From Xylaria sp. FL1777 (taxonomy: Eukaryota > Ascomycota > Sordariomycetes > Xylariales > Xylariaceae), in contig MU400566.1 in assembly GCA_022578965.1 (NCBI GenBank), positions 1 through 64,000 on the forward strand: a DNA stretch of 64,000 nt, given 5' to 3'. Below, piece after piece: positions 1-10,643 of this stretch. Each line of letters begins with the position of its first letter. Position 1 is the stretch's first letter. The notes under the pieces are model-generated. The model made no database searches. It was not told the origin of the DNA and worked only from the letters and a program-made list of their open reading frames with translations. The position numbers were made by a program, and so were the translations under genes.

Positions 1-639
1 TAAATGTTCTGCAAGTGTCTTCGGCTGTAAGCCTTACGAAAGTCCGTAATAGTTGCTGCAACCATTACGTATACCCCCCCCGGGGCGCTATGGTAATTAT
101 GTTGGTACAGTTTACCACCTGCAGTATCTGATGTACATTACCAGGTACCTTCCTACCTGCTAATGGTAACATATATATGTACTTAGGTACCTTAGTATTT
201 ACTTGCGGTGCTGTCCTCAACTACCAGGTAGGTACATACGTGTACGTATGCGTGCACATGCAGCCAAGTCTCATTGTTACCACTTAGGCTATCTCCCTGG
301 ATCTTACAGAGGTCAACAACTCCTCAAGTCCTGCCGAACTGCTCTATTTATATGCTGTTGCAAAACTAAACACATCTTAGCCGAGTCCGCAGGTGCTATA
401 GCCCTACCCTGTTATAGCTTCAGCAACTCTATTTGCTCGCTTTTATGTGTAATCCTCTGTTCTTGGCCGGTTGCGGGATCTACTACTGCTAACAGGTGGT
501 ATATAGCTTGTTCCTACCACGACGTTGTATGACTGGAACACGACACCAGCTTCGATAGCCCACGCACAGTCAGGTTCAACGAAGGCCCTCTCGCCTATAA
601 TCGTTGCGTTTGAGCATTGCTAGAGTTCACGAGGTCGCT
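1..639. other. Intergenic, no gene seen
   Basis: AT-rich DNA with scattered GGTACCT and TACCTAGG-like motifs. A 109-codon open frame at 203-532 has no protein-like composition or splice support. The final part, about 590-640, is probably the 5' untranslated exon of the next gene. Confidence 0.6.
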
Positions 640-1539
640 AGTGAGTGAAGACGATAGAAATAACATGATACGCTCTAATATTTACTAGTGAACTCGCAAT
701 TCTCGCCAACGAGATGGCCCTGGGAGAACGAAGAGGATCATCATCAAACGAACGATCGCTCTACATTCTCTTTCTCGCCCTCGCCCTCGCCTCAACAGTT
801 TATGGCAAACACCCCACTCTTTCACAAGACTCCTATGATAAGAAGCACTCCGATAGCACCCCTTCATCCGGACGGTTTCGCTACTCTCTCCGATGGACTC
901 CCCGTGCTAGGCCAGTTTTCCACCATGATGGCCGACGATTACGGGATTCTCCCAAAACCAGCTCCCCGGCAAGTTTCTGCCTTCATCGAGCTTGTTAAAA
1001 GCGCTCCACATTCCAGGGCTCTAAACAAGCAACAACTTCAGCGTCAACGTGAGCTTCGAGACGAAGTGTATCCACTGAAACTTGTTCGGGCACTAGAACG
1101 GGTCCCTGACGATGAATCGCCTTTTGTCAGCGAGAGGAAGTCCGTCTTTCAAGTGGTCCATATCAACAGCTCGACAGGAAACGGCCGAACAGTCGAAAAC
1201 GTTAGTACCTACTCCACTGCCCAGGCTGCCAATGACCGGGCGCTGGATTTTTGGGACCAGAAGTATGGTGCGGACATGTTTACGAAGGCCACCCCGAATC
1301 CCCAACCCGATGAGATGTCTATCAAGAAGTTTGAGCATATTGAGGAGTCAGCGAGACATATTCATCGCCCCTCGCTCCGAAAGATGACGGCCTATCGCTC
1401 GACGGGTGGTATTCCTGCTAACAAAAGCCATTGGGCAATCAACAACAAATGTCTATCACTCAGTCAAACGAGTGACGCTGGAGAAAGGAAGGTCAATGTC
1501 ACGATTCTACACGTGCGTGAGCAAGGAATCCATGTTTAA
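640..1539 (+). CDS. Unknown protein; start codon apparently split by an intron
   Basis: Not a family I recognise. The 283-codon frame opens at 688 with GTG, not ATG. A good 48-nt intron (GTGAGT donor at 641, CTCTAAT branch site, CTAG acceptor ending at 688) joins the A at 640 to TG at 689-690 and creates an ATG followed by NSQFSPTRWPW. The frame upstream of the A holds no other ATG before a stop. The protein would be 283 residues. It has a Pro/Ser-rich N-terminus, a basic Gln/Arg stretch near residues 115-130, and a folded-looking middle (FQVVHINSS, then a STAQAANDRALDFW-like helix and QKYG). No signal peptide or membrane segment is visible. If the intron is not used, the first in-frame ATG is at 802, giving about 245 residues. 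Function unknown. Confidence 0.6.
641..688 (+). other. Predicted intron splitting the start codon A|TG
   Basis: Donor GTGAGT, branch-like CTCTAAT about 10 nt before the acceptor, and TTTACTAG at the 3' end. At 48 nt it is near the lower end of the usual range for these fungi. Its removal creates the ATG of the gene ending at 1539. Confidence 0.5.
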
Positions 1540-1978
1540 GAGGGCGGGATGTGGTTGTTTGTCATGATTAACGTAGGTCATGGCGACGGTCCTGTTGAAG
1601 GCTTGTGAAGTCTTAAAATGAACCACCGAAACTAGGGTATATCTAGAGAGGGATTTTGATACGGATATCTAATCCCAATGTGACGAATTCCTGTTTCAAA
1701 AGGTGTATAGTACTCGAGCATCGTCCAACGATTGATCCAACATTCGTGAGAGTAGTAGAGGAATCAAACCTGGTAGTATGTCCGTTGCGATGAAGTTAAA
1801 AAAAGGGGGTGGGGTTGCCGAGCTTTTACCGTCCGACAATTGCTTGGCACCAGCCAACAGACGTCATCCGTCCCGCTGGTCTGTTTTATTTGCCTACCTA
1901 GGTACTTTCTACAGATATTGTACCTAATGTATATATCGCTCGGCGTCTTCAACCTTCCGAGGCGCTTCTAGTCGGAAA
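1540..1978. other. Intergenic, promoter side of the TRAPPC12-like gene
   Basis: Holds the 3' flank of the unknown gene and the upstream region of the TRAPPC12-like gene. A CCTACCTAGGTAC palindrome lies at 1893-1905. No coding signal seen. Confidence 0.5.
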
Positions 1979-3984
1979 ATGGATCAATCCAGAGGCGGAT
2001 TACCTTCGAGAGGTCACACAAGGAATCCATCAGCCGCGAAAGGTAAGCGCATGTTGTTTCAAGCCGTGAATCGTGACCGCCTCGCCGTCTTTGCATCGTC
2101 ATGCACCACCTGCACTTGCTTCAAACGAGACAAGCAGGAACGGAGGGCATCAATGTCGCCTTGAAGCTGCGCTTTCTTATTTTGTGTATACTCGTATCGC
2201 TCTCTATGGTCTGCCCACCTCCTACCTCAGGCAGATGAATATCGAATCTCTTCTAAACATGGACCGCTCTCTATCACAGAAGCTCTATAGCAATACCTTG
2301 TATATCAACCAGCTTACAATATCACCACTATGCGATTTGCTAACCTCTGGCGCAATCTAGCTTCCCGGCCTAGATCGTCAACAAAAGGCCCTCTAGACGT
2401 AGATGAGTACGCTCTCGAGTCCGGAAACAGGACAAGATTAAAGAGGCAAAGGAACTAAAGCCCCCAGCAGCAATTCCCTCGCCTCACCCACCACCAGCGT
2501 ACCTGTCTCGCAGGCAAAGCGTCTCAGCGGCAGCACAAGTCAGAATGCGAGTCCGCGGACAAGCCTGTCGCAGACGCGGTCTCCGATACGGGCCTCGGCG
2601 CCGCCGAGACGGGACTTCTCGTTCCTCCTGAAGCCCGAGATCTACCACCAGATCTCGCCGCTCACCATCCCGCCTCCCTTTCGGGACCCAGCCAGACAGC
2701 CCGCCGCCGACACGCCCATCCCCGCCCTGCTGGCCGCCGGCCAATTCCGCGCCGCAGCCATCGCCGCCGCGCAGGAACTCACGGCCACGAGCGGCGGCGG
2801 CGGCGGCCCCGGGAGACCACCCGTCTCGCCGACGGACCACGCGCGCATCTTCGATCTCCTCTACGTCCGCCTGTCGTGTCTCTGCCTCATCGACGCCGTC
2901 CCGCTCGCCGCGCAGGAAGCCAAGGCCCTCGAAGACCTTAACTCGGCCTTCTACGCCGACGCCGACTCCGGCACCCATCTTGCACCCTGGGCCCTGCGCA
3001 TCCTCGTCGTGCGGCTGCAGACTAGTAAGTAGTAAATTAATTCCGCGGGAGCTCAACTTTTACTTTCTTTGTTCGGAATTGGCGATAGATTGATCGATCA
3101 ATTGATCCACTCACTGACGTACCCAGTTGGCTTTGGCGACCCTAGGCGTGCCGTCATGAGCTATTACGAGCTGGCCCGCGAGGCGCGCGCCGAGATCGCC
3201 AGCGCGGGGCGAGCGCACGACCATTCGGCTGCCGAGATCTGGAAGCGGAGGCTCGTGGATCTGGGTATTCGCGTTGCCGGCGCGCTGGTGGAGATGGATG
3301 ATTTGGCCGGCGCCGTGGCGCATTTGGCTTCTCTCGCCGAGGCGGACGGGGGCGGCGTGGCTGCGGATAGGAGCCGGCTGGCTGTTAGTCGGGCGCTGCT
3401 GTGGTTGCATCTTGGAGACGTGGATGCTGCCCGCCGTTGTATTGCTGGTGTTGGCGGCGAGACGAGCGAGCGTGTCGTCGATGCCCTTGCTGACATGGCG
3501 GATGGCCAGTATAGCGTTGCGTTGGGCAAGTGGCGGGTCCTGCGCGATGAGATGAGCGAGAGCGGCGTCCACGATGAGATGGTTGGTGTTAATCTTGCTG
3601 TGTGCCTGTTGTATATCGGTCAGATGCCTGAGGTATGTTTTCGGCTCTCTCACTCGCTCCTCTGGCTCTCCCTCTCTTCTCTTACATTCCCTTCGTTCCC
3701 CCCTCCCCCATTCCCCCCTTTTATCCGCACTTGGAAGATAAAACTACGAAATACGTAAATAATCGCCACATACTAATGAAGTATAGGGCCGAGATCTCCT
3801 AGAGGAGCTCGTCGACGCCAGACAGACCTCGCACACGCTACTATTCAATCTCACGACCATGTACGAACTCTGCAGCGATCGGGCGAAAAACCTCAAGATG
3901 CGTCTCGCAGAACGCGTCGCGAGTATGGAGCCTGTGTCTGGAGGAGGCGGTTGGGAGAAGACTAATGCGGACTTCAAGCTGTAA
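1979..3984 (+). CDS. TRAPPC12-like TRAPP complex subunit, 5 exons
   Basis: Predicted subunit of a TRAPP tethering complex, which acts in ER-Golgi and Golgi traffic. Exons: 1979-2042, 2361-2406, 2468-3024, 3127-3632 and 3787-3984. All junctions keep frame and give 456 residues. Residues 1-80 are Ser/Pro-rich and probably disordered. The core opens with DFSFLLKPEIYHQIS followed by a PPPFRDP stretch, the start of the conserved block in fungal TRAPPC12/TTC15 homologues. Helical TPR-like repeats follow (MSYYELAREARAEIA, WLHLGDVDAARRCI, YSVALGKWRVLRDEM, LFNLTTMYELCSD). The human protein is much longer; fungal forms are usually short like this one. Intron 1 is long (318 nt) with a good GCTAAC branch and CTAG acceptor. 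Intron 2 (61 nt, GTACGC donor) is needed to avoid a TAA and is the least certain. Exon 3 is very GC-rich compared with the flanks. It converges on the next gene. Confidence 0.85.
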
Positions 3985-4670
3985 TCGTGTAGATATATAT
4001 GTCTTTTCTTATCCGAGTTGGGAACGCAGGGACGGAATGGGTTTATATTATAGCGGACGATATATCAAGCGCCTGCAGTGGAAAAGGACGGAATTCTTCT
4101 TGAAGTCACCGTACACGTCCTGATAGTCAAAGCTGATTCTACGTCCTTGAATCCATTGTCAATGTTAAAAAATACATACACACCAAATTATCTATGGATG
4201 CATGCGTATGGGTTTGTTTATTCCTCCGTGGAAGTAAGAAAACCATACCATCAAAGCATAGAGCCGATGTCTCCTAAAAATGCTAGATCTGGGTATCTTT
4301 TATACCAGAACACCGATTCTTTCCTGTACGCCGTTCCCGAAATGCCTTGCTAAACCAACGCGACGCCCATTGCGTTGCCTCAATCCTTCATCGCCCTTGA
4401 TTAATATGATATTATACAAAGGGGCCAGGTTATCGACTGCCAGGTTCCTTCGCACTACACCACCGCATGTCTAGCGTAAGTCCACATGTTCCGAAAACAC
4501 GGGGATGCCTAGTCTAGACCGGAATGAGAGATGAGGGATGAGGGGTGGGTAGGACTAATGATACTGTACTATCCAGCTGCCGAGTAAGCAGACGTGCAGC
4601 TTAGTCCGAAGGATCATATAGCTTCCTCCTCGCCCTTCTCATCATCTCGCACTTTAATTTTCTTCTGCTT
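3985..4670. other. Intergenic between convergent genes
   Basis: The 3' flanks of the TRAPPC12-like gene (+) and the nucleotidyltransferase-like gene (-). The short open frames here look random. Nothing else seen. Confidence 0.55.
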
Positions 4671-6543
4671 TTATTCTACGATTTGCTCGTCCTCAGCAGT
4701 GTTTCCCTCAACTGCGGGTTTCTCCTCGCCGGAGCCAGTGCGCTTGGTGGCCGTCTTACGGCCCTCCTGGTGGACAGCGTAGCGCTCCTGGTTAATGCGC
4801 CACGAGACGCCCAGCACTCGCGGCCACATGTCCACGACCCAGGTGCGGACGCATTCCTCGTTGAAGAGTCCGTTCTGGTCCCGCAGTGTCGGCGGCGCGA
4901 CGATGCCGTCGAAGCTGGTGTCCCTGTGTAGGATGATCTTCTTCAGCGCCGACGTGCAGCAAGTCCGCTTGTAGACGTCTAGGTCGGCGGGGACGGCGGG
5001 CTTGATCACTTGTCTCCAGAGCGTCTGATACTGTCGGTCGATGCGCCAATTTTTGATGCGACTGTCGTAGATTGGCTGGACCCCGGGGAAGTATTCGAAT
5101 GCTTGCTCACGGACTTCGTCGCGCGTGAAGGGGGTGGATGGGAAACGTCCTGAGGCACGGCATGCTGTGAGGAACTCCTCGATCCATTTCCGGAATAGCG
5201 GGCGGTAAAGCATGCGTCGTCGGTCATTAGACTTGAGCTTGCGCTTGTCAGCCCCTACCTCATCGCCGCTTTTAGCTTCGAGGTTGCGAGCATCATCATC
5301 ACCAGCAGTTGTCGTGTCGGTTCCACTAGGCTTGACCCAGAATAGGCGGCACGTGGTTGCATATTCGTATATGTCCTCGTCAGAAGCGAATGGTTCTTCC
5401 CACTGCTTATCGTCGAATCTCAAACCAAGGAAGTGTAAGATCTCTTCGGGGTCAGTCGATAGCAAGACCTTGGCCGCTTTCTTATCGATCTCTTCGATCT
5501 CAGGGATCCGGATGTAAAGACCCACTTCATCGATCGTGAACCCGAAAGGTCGGATCGTAGACCCTAGCAGGTTCCACAGGTCGCCATGCGCATGCTTGAA
5601 CAGCATCCATTGGAGGTGATCGAGCGTCTCGCAGACGTGGACGTCCACCTGGATGCCCACTAGCTTGGGGTACTCGGCTGACACATCATCTTCGCCATCT
5701 TTCTCCTCGGCTTTGGATTCTTCTTTCCTTGGCTCGGGTATGAACCTCATTTTGGACTCCGCACCCGGACGCGGAAATTCCTCAGGCCATGGGATCGCCA
5801 TGGTCGCCGTGTGTTGGTTCTCGCTCTTGCACCGAATAGCCCCGAGCGCATGGTTAATCGCTTCTTTCCGCGATTCGGTAGGTGTATCTGAGGAAGCAGA
5901 CTTTAAGGACGGAAACACGTCATTCCGATCCCATGCGACGAACAGATCGACTTTAGCATCCAGAGTCAGTACATTTCCCTCCTAGGTGATCTGCTGATAA
6001 TAAGGGCTTCCTTCACTAAGACTACGCAAAGCCCATAACACAAGTCAAGCTAAAATAGGTAAATCTAACACGTCAAGGTATTGACCATAATAGAGGCACG
6101 AAAAGATATTCCATATCAACTTACTATCTCCAAAGCTAGTCTTCGCAGGCCCTTCGATGGGCGTCGCAACGACCACAAAAAGCTCTCGCAATTTCTCTTG
6201 GCAGCGGTCGCGAACAGCACGGTAGACGTCAGGGTCCATCCGAGGCGTGAACACCGGATCAGGGCCGGATGCAAAGGCTAGGCCACCCATCGCGTCGCCG
6301 GTTCTAGATAGAATATGTTAATTTTCACTTCAGGTTTACCTGGGTTACAGATACGCACTCTCTTTGAATAAACTCCTGGATGAGCTCTAGGCTGGTGGAA
6401 CACCGAATAGGTGCTGTAGGATTGAAAGGTACGGCAGACAGAATGTCATCAATTGACGTTCTCTTTTGATTCTGAGTCTAGAGAAGAAGGCTGGTGAGCA
6501 TGTCCCTCGTTTGTGATAAGCGCCCGTTTGCAGGACGTACCAT
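4671..6543 (-). CDS. Putative nucleotidyltransferase-fold protein of unknown role, 4 exons
   Basis: Exons on the minus strand: 6543-6541 (only ATG), 6477-6359, 6303-6125 and 5950-4671. All phases agree and give 526 residues. Exon 3 carries MGGLAFASGPDPVFTPRM. Splicing exon 3 to exon 4 creates FGDIDLFVAWD at residues 98-108. This resembles the strand with paired acidic residues (GDxD) of the polymerase-beta/PAP-type nucleotidyltransferase fold. A second strand, IQVDVHV at residues 200-206, fits the third catalytic carboxylate. The latter half (RRRMLYRPLFRKWIEEF, then RPxFTRDEVREQAF-like helices) is helical and could be a substrate-binding domain. The C-terminus is charged and low in complexity. 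The family call rests on motif pattern only; no specific enzyme is recognised, and the substrate is unknown. Intron donors are GTACGT, GTGCGT and GTAAGT. Confidence 0.75.
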
Positions 6544-7350
6544 GGTGACTCAGGATGGAGAGCCGGGCCCTCCTCCAGATAACCGTGTTTATGTTATGCC
6601 TGTCCTACCTATCTGAAGTCATTCGGCGCCACTGTAGAATCAATTGCATAGTCGACTAGGTACAGCTTTAGAAAGCAGTGAATGGCGCTTTAGCAGGTAT
6701 ACTGCCCTGAAATTACAGCTGATAACTCCCGCTCTTACAGGCGCTGTTGCCTATAGCTCGGTCACTATTAGTGGCAGTCACTAGGTACCTAGGTACCTAA
6801 TGTTTCGCGCAACAACTATACCTATATCTATGTGCTACTACAAATTGGAAATCACGTAGGTAACCTATTAACCTGCAACCTTAATAATACCCGTTAGATC
6901 CCTAAGTAGTTACTATATATTTTGAAGTTTTAAACTCCCATCTACCTACTGAGATTAATGGTTGGGTATGCATTGTCAACTGAGTGGATACATTAGTACC
7001 TACCTAGGTAAGCAGCTGTCCCATGGCTGAAAATAGGTATTAGACAACAGAAGAAAAGAGAAATAGCAAATGCGTTTTAGAATTAGAGCCTAGATTTTTA
7101 AATCGTACCTAGTTCCTGATATCCGGACAGTAGACAATTTTCACTCTCATAAGCCTAGCTTTGTCCAATGGCAGGCATCTCAGCAGTCAGAGACTCGGTG
7201 ATCACAAGCTCATGTGAAGAGGATGTTGATTGGCGGCCATATTCTCTATAATTATGCTGTAAGATTTTGTAGCCAATGTGATTAGGTAAGTACTTCACTT
7301 CCCAATGTAACGACCAACTTGCGGCTCTGCTAGACCTATCCTATGGGCTC

Positions 7351-7369
7351 TTCACAGCATTTTTAGGCC
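7351..7369 (-). repeat. Single copy of the GGCCTAAAAATGCTGTGAA motif
   Basis: The reverse complement reads GGCCTAAAAATGCTGTGAA, identical over 19 nt to the core of both units of the tandem repeat at about 34.95-35.13 kb. The flanks differ. The A/T-rich DNA that follows (about 7380-7480) could be relict repeat DNA but is not identifiable. Confidence 0.5.
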
Positions 7370-10300
7370 CGTCCGCGCCTTTCAGCAAGTCCGTGGCCCC
7401 CAAATTTGACTGACTTATAGCGGGGTCAAGAACACCCCAGCTGTTTTATCTTTGGCTTATCAGCACTGTGCCTCGCAACATAAGCACATTCGCCCTACAA
7501 TACACACGAATTAACTAACCATCGTTGCCCCTCCTCTCCCATCTTCTATTCCAGCCCTAGATGACTTGCCACCTCCCATCGAGCCTCTTCCACTTACCTA
7601 GGTCTACGATCCTATACCCCCTCAGACGCCATCTCCCCACGATTCTCAGCATATCGAATAAATGGGGAGTCTATCTCTGCTCCATGTAAGGCCGTATCTC
7701 GGATCGACAACCCGGTTCTCGATCCGATCTCTGAGGTTGTCGCGGATCAATACTTACTTTGAAGCTGTTACGATGACTAAGTCTGGGCTTCGAGCACGAG
7801 TCTCTCATCACGATTATCGAAACACCAGAGACATGTCGTCTTGCGCGCGATGAGTTTCAAGATGCATGTGGTGTGACCCATATCATCATTGTGCGCTTAT
7901 ACCATGTTGAAAACGTTCACACAGTAGCGTGAAGAAAGGTCTAGCTTGCAGAACCCGCGACGTTCACCTTTCGCTTGGCGCCAAAGCTGTGGTAATATAA
8001 TAAAAGTTATTATTATCGATGTTCACATGAAACCAGTGAGAAACTTCACCTCCCATTCAGCTATCTAAAAATATTGTCGTTTCGTCTGTCAAGGGTTTCA
8101 GGGTCCCAGCTAAAGATAGCTCCCACGCAGATGATATTTATATAGCACATAAACACTTTCGGGATAATTGTAGACGAGACGAAGATGGTGGTTCATCGGC
8201 TTGTCCGAAAGCTCTCAATATGATGACACGCTACCTACCGAATGGGGTGCGAGGTTGATGTTGCCATTCACCGCTACTGCGTTTCGAGAGAACTAGCCTA
8301 TTGATCAGATGTTCTTCCCTATAGTTACCGCCATCTCGATGAACTTGTTGTAGCACGACGTGTGTCATAGAGTAGGATGTTCCCGGGGCCAGGTACAATA
8401 TCTGTAGTCTTAATAAGTAGGTTTCATAGTATACAAGACAAGGAGCTTGTGCAAGGGGAAATCTTGATAGGTATAGGTGAGTGAGGCAACTCCGATTATT
8501 TCTCCAAATCTTGTGCCAATGACACAGAGTTGGGGTATTTGCACGGATGTTAGAGACACTGCAATGGTCATATTCACGACACTGCGCTGACGGAAAACTT
8601 ATTCCAGACTTCAGTGCTTTCTACGTTGATGGTCATGCGAGAAGGCCTGAGCTCAGAAGGCTACTACCGTTACCCCAATGAATAGATTTTTCTTGGGCGT
8701 CACCTGGGCCATTAAGGACACGCGACCCGAAACAATTGCGGCCAATCAGAGTCCAGGCGCACGGATGTGTACAGCCAAATGTGCCCGAGATCGAGTTTCC
8801 GCGTTCTACATCGTATCGTAGTACCATCCGGCCGTATTAATCAAGGCTTCGGCGGCTTTGCACGGCCGAGGGCAAAACCCAACGATCATACAAGACCGAG
8901 ACCGATGCGCATGATTAGAAAACCCGAGTGATTCAAAATAACTCGATTACTCAGGTTATATCCAAGTTTGATCTTCAAAGATGGCTCGGCTACGCATTCG
9001 CAGTCAGGATCGCCGGAGCCATCATCAGAAAAACTGCTTCAAAAGAGTAGTCAGTTATTTTCGTCAGATCGTAGGCTACGTGCTTAGACGCTAAAGGCCG
9101 GGCATCGATTGCTAAAATGGTATGAACCCTAAACCATAGGGGCCACGTCGAGTGGAAAGTGAGGTGTCCGTGAGGTGTTCTTGGTGGGCGTACACTTACC
9201 TGTTCTTCATGGGGCCCCTACCGATCCAAGTATTGGAGGGTTCAACCTACCTTGAAGAATCGGGGACCCGTTTGCGCTGCGCATTGTCCGAGAATCTAGA
9301 GCCATTTGACTTGCGTTAGTACATGTAACAACATGGGAATTCTCCAAGACAAGGCAATTTTTGCCTCAGAGACCGGTCAGATACGCAATAGGAGAGTCCA
9401 TGACTCTGGGGTGCCAACGCAGTGAGTGGAAACGGGGAATGGGGAATGGGACCAGAGAGCGGGATAAACCCTGCTCTCCCCTGGCTTAATCGGTTGAAGT
9501 CGAGTTGATTGCAAATTTTGCTATTGGGGCAAAGGTTGTAATGGATGAAACTATGGTGTAATGAATGAAAAGTGTGGTATCGCAAACAATAGAGAAGCAT
9601 GGTTTTTCTCCGTTTCCCGAGATTTCCAGAAGTCACTGTAGCGACTCGGAAAGTAGGTGGGTGGGTTCTCCTACATGCATAGGTATAGAGGCCTAAAGGA
9701 GTTGAAGTCGACGTCGCTACGTCAATCGACACGTAGAAGGTGGCGATGGTAAGAGGTCGGCAACGTGACTATCACCGCTTCCGCCGTGTCCCTTTTATGT
9801 GGCATATAGTAGTGACGGACATTGATCGGAATACCGGCAATGACAAACGCCGCAATATGTAATGGAAAATACGTCGGCGCCCTCAGGGGCACGACCACCT
9901 GCGCAGCCTACGAGATCAGGACGGACTAACACGGGCCCGGATGATTGGGGGTGACGGAGCGCCAAGACCAACCGCGGCCGAAGTTGTTGAAGAATCTGAT
10001 GGTCCCGCGGAATGACGTCTGGTGGTGGAGTAGTGGGTTGGGCATATTCTACCTTAATCTTCGACGATGTGCGTAGGCAGGGGAGGGAGGGCGACTGCCG
10101 CGCACACGTTTGAGATTATGCCCGACATAAAAGTGGCAACAAGGGGTTCCATGCTCTTAGCAGAAAGCCACTAAAAGATCAGGTACATAGTACGCAGTAC
10201 ATACTTAGTACGTATCTAAGTGTAGATAGAGATAGTGTATGTTTAAGATGGGGTGTCCGGTTGGGCGGGGATTAGAAGTGGTTCTGTTTCTGTACCTGTA

Positions 10301-10610
10301 CCTCTTTCCTTAAGAACCGCCAGTACTGACTGACCAGTACAAGATAAGCATGGAGTGTGCGTCCGGATATCCAGCCCCGTGGAGAAACAATTAATTGTGT
10401 CGTCGCAGATGATGCCTTTGCTACCACTTCTGCGGAGTGCGGTTTGATGGCAACCAAGCGAGATTGGAAAAGGACGGCGGACTTTTCCCTAGATGGTGTA
10501 TTGTGCGTATGCAAATGGTGATGAAAGGGAGCTTGAGGGTGTGAGTGTGGGGGTAACGGTGATCTTAGTGCTTGGTAACTGAAAAATATCTTGTTCTTAT
10601 ACGTCTTGTG

Positions 10611-10643
10611 TGCGTCTGCGTCTGCGTCTGCGTCTACGTCTAC
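10611..10643 (+). repeat. TGCGTC hexanucleotide array
   Basis: Four copies of TGCGTC followed by TACGTC variants. A simple tandem repeat in non-coding DNA. Confidence 0.8.

Noticed and set aside
203..532. 109-codon Cys-rich frame
   Set aside because: Looked effector-like at first, but it has no signal peptide and the composition fits random AT-rich sequence.
7662..7853. 63-codon frame after a CT-rich stretch
   Set aside because: Promoter-like context, but no protein-like content and no good introns.
9316..9732. 138-codon minus-strand open frame
   Set aside because: Random composition, no motif, no splice support.
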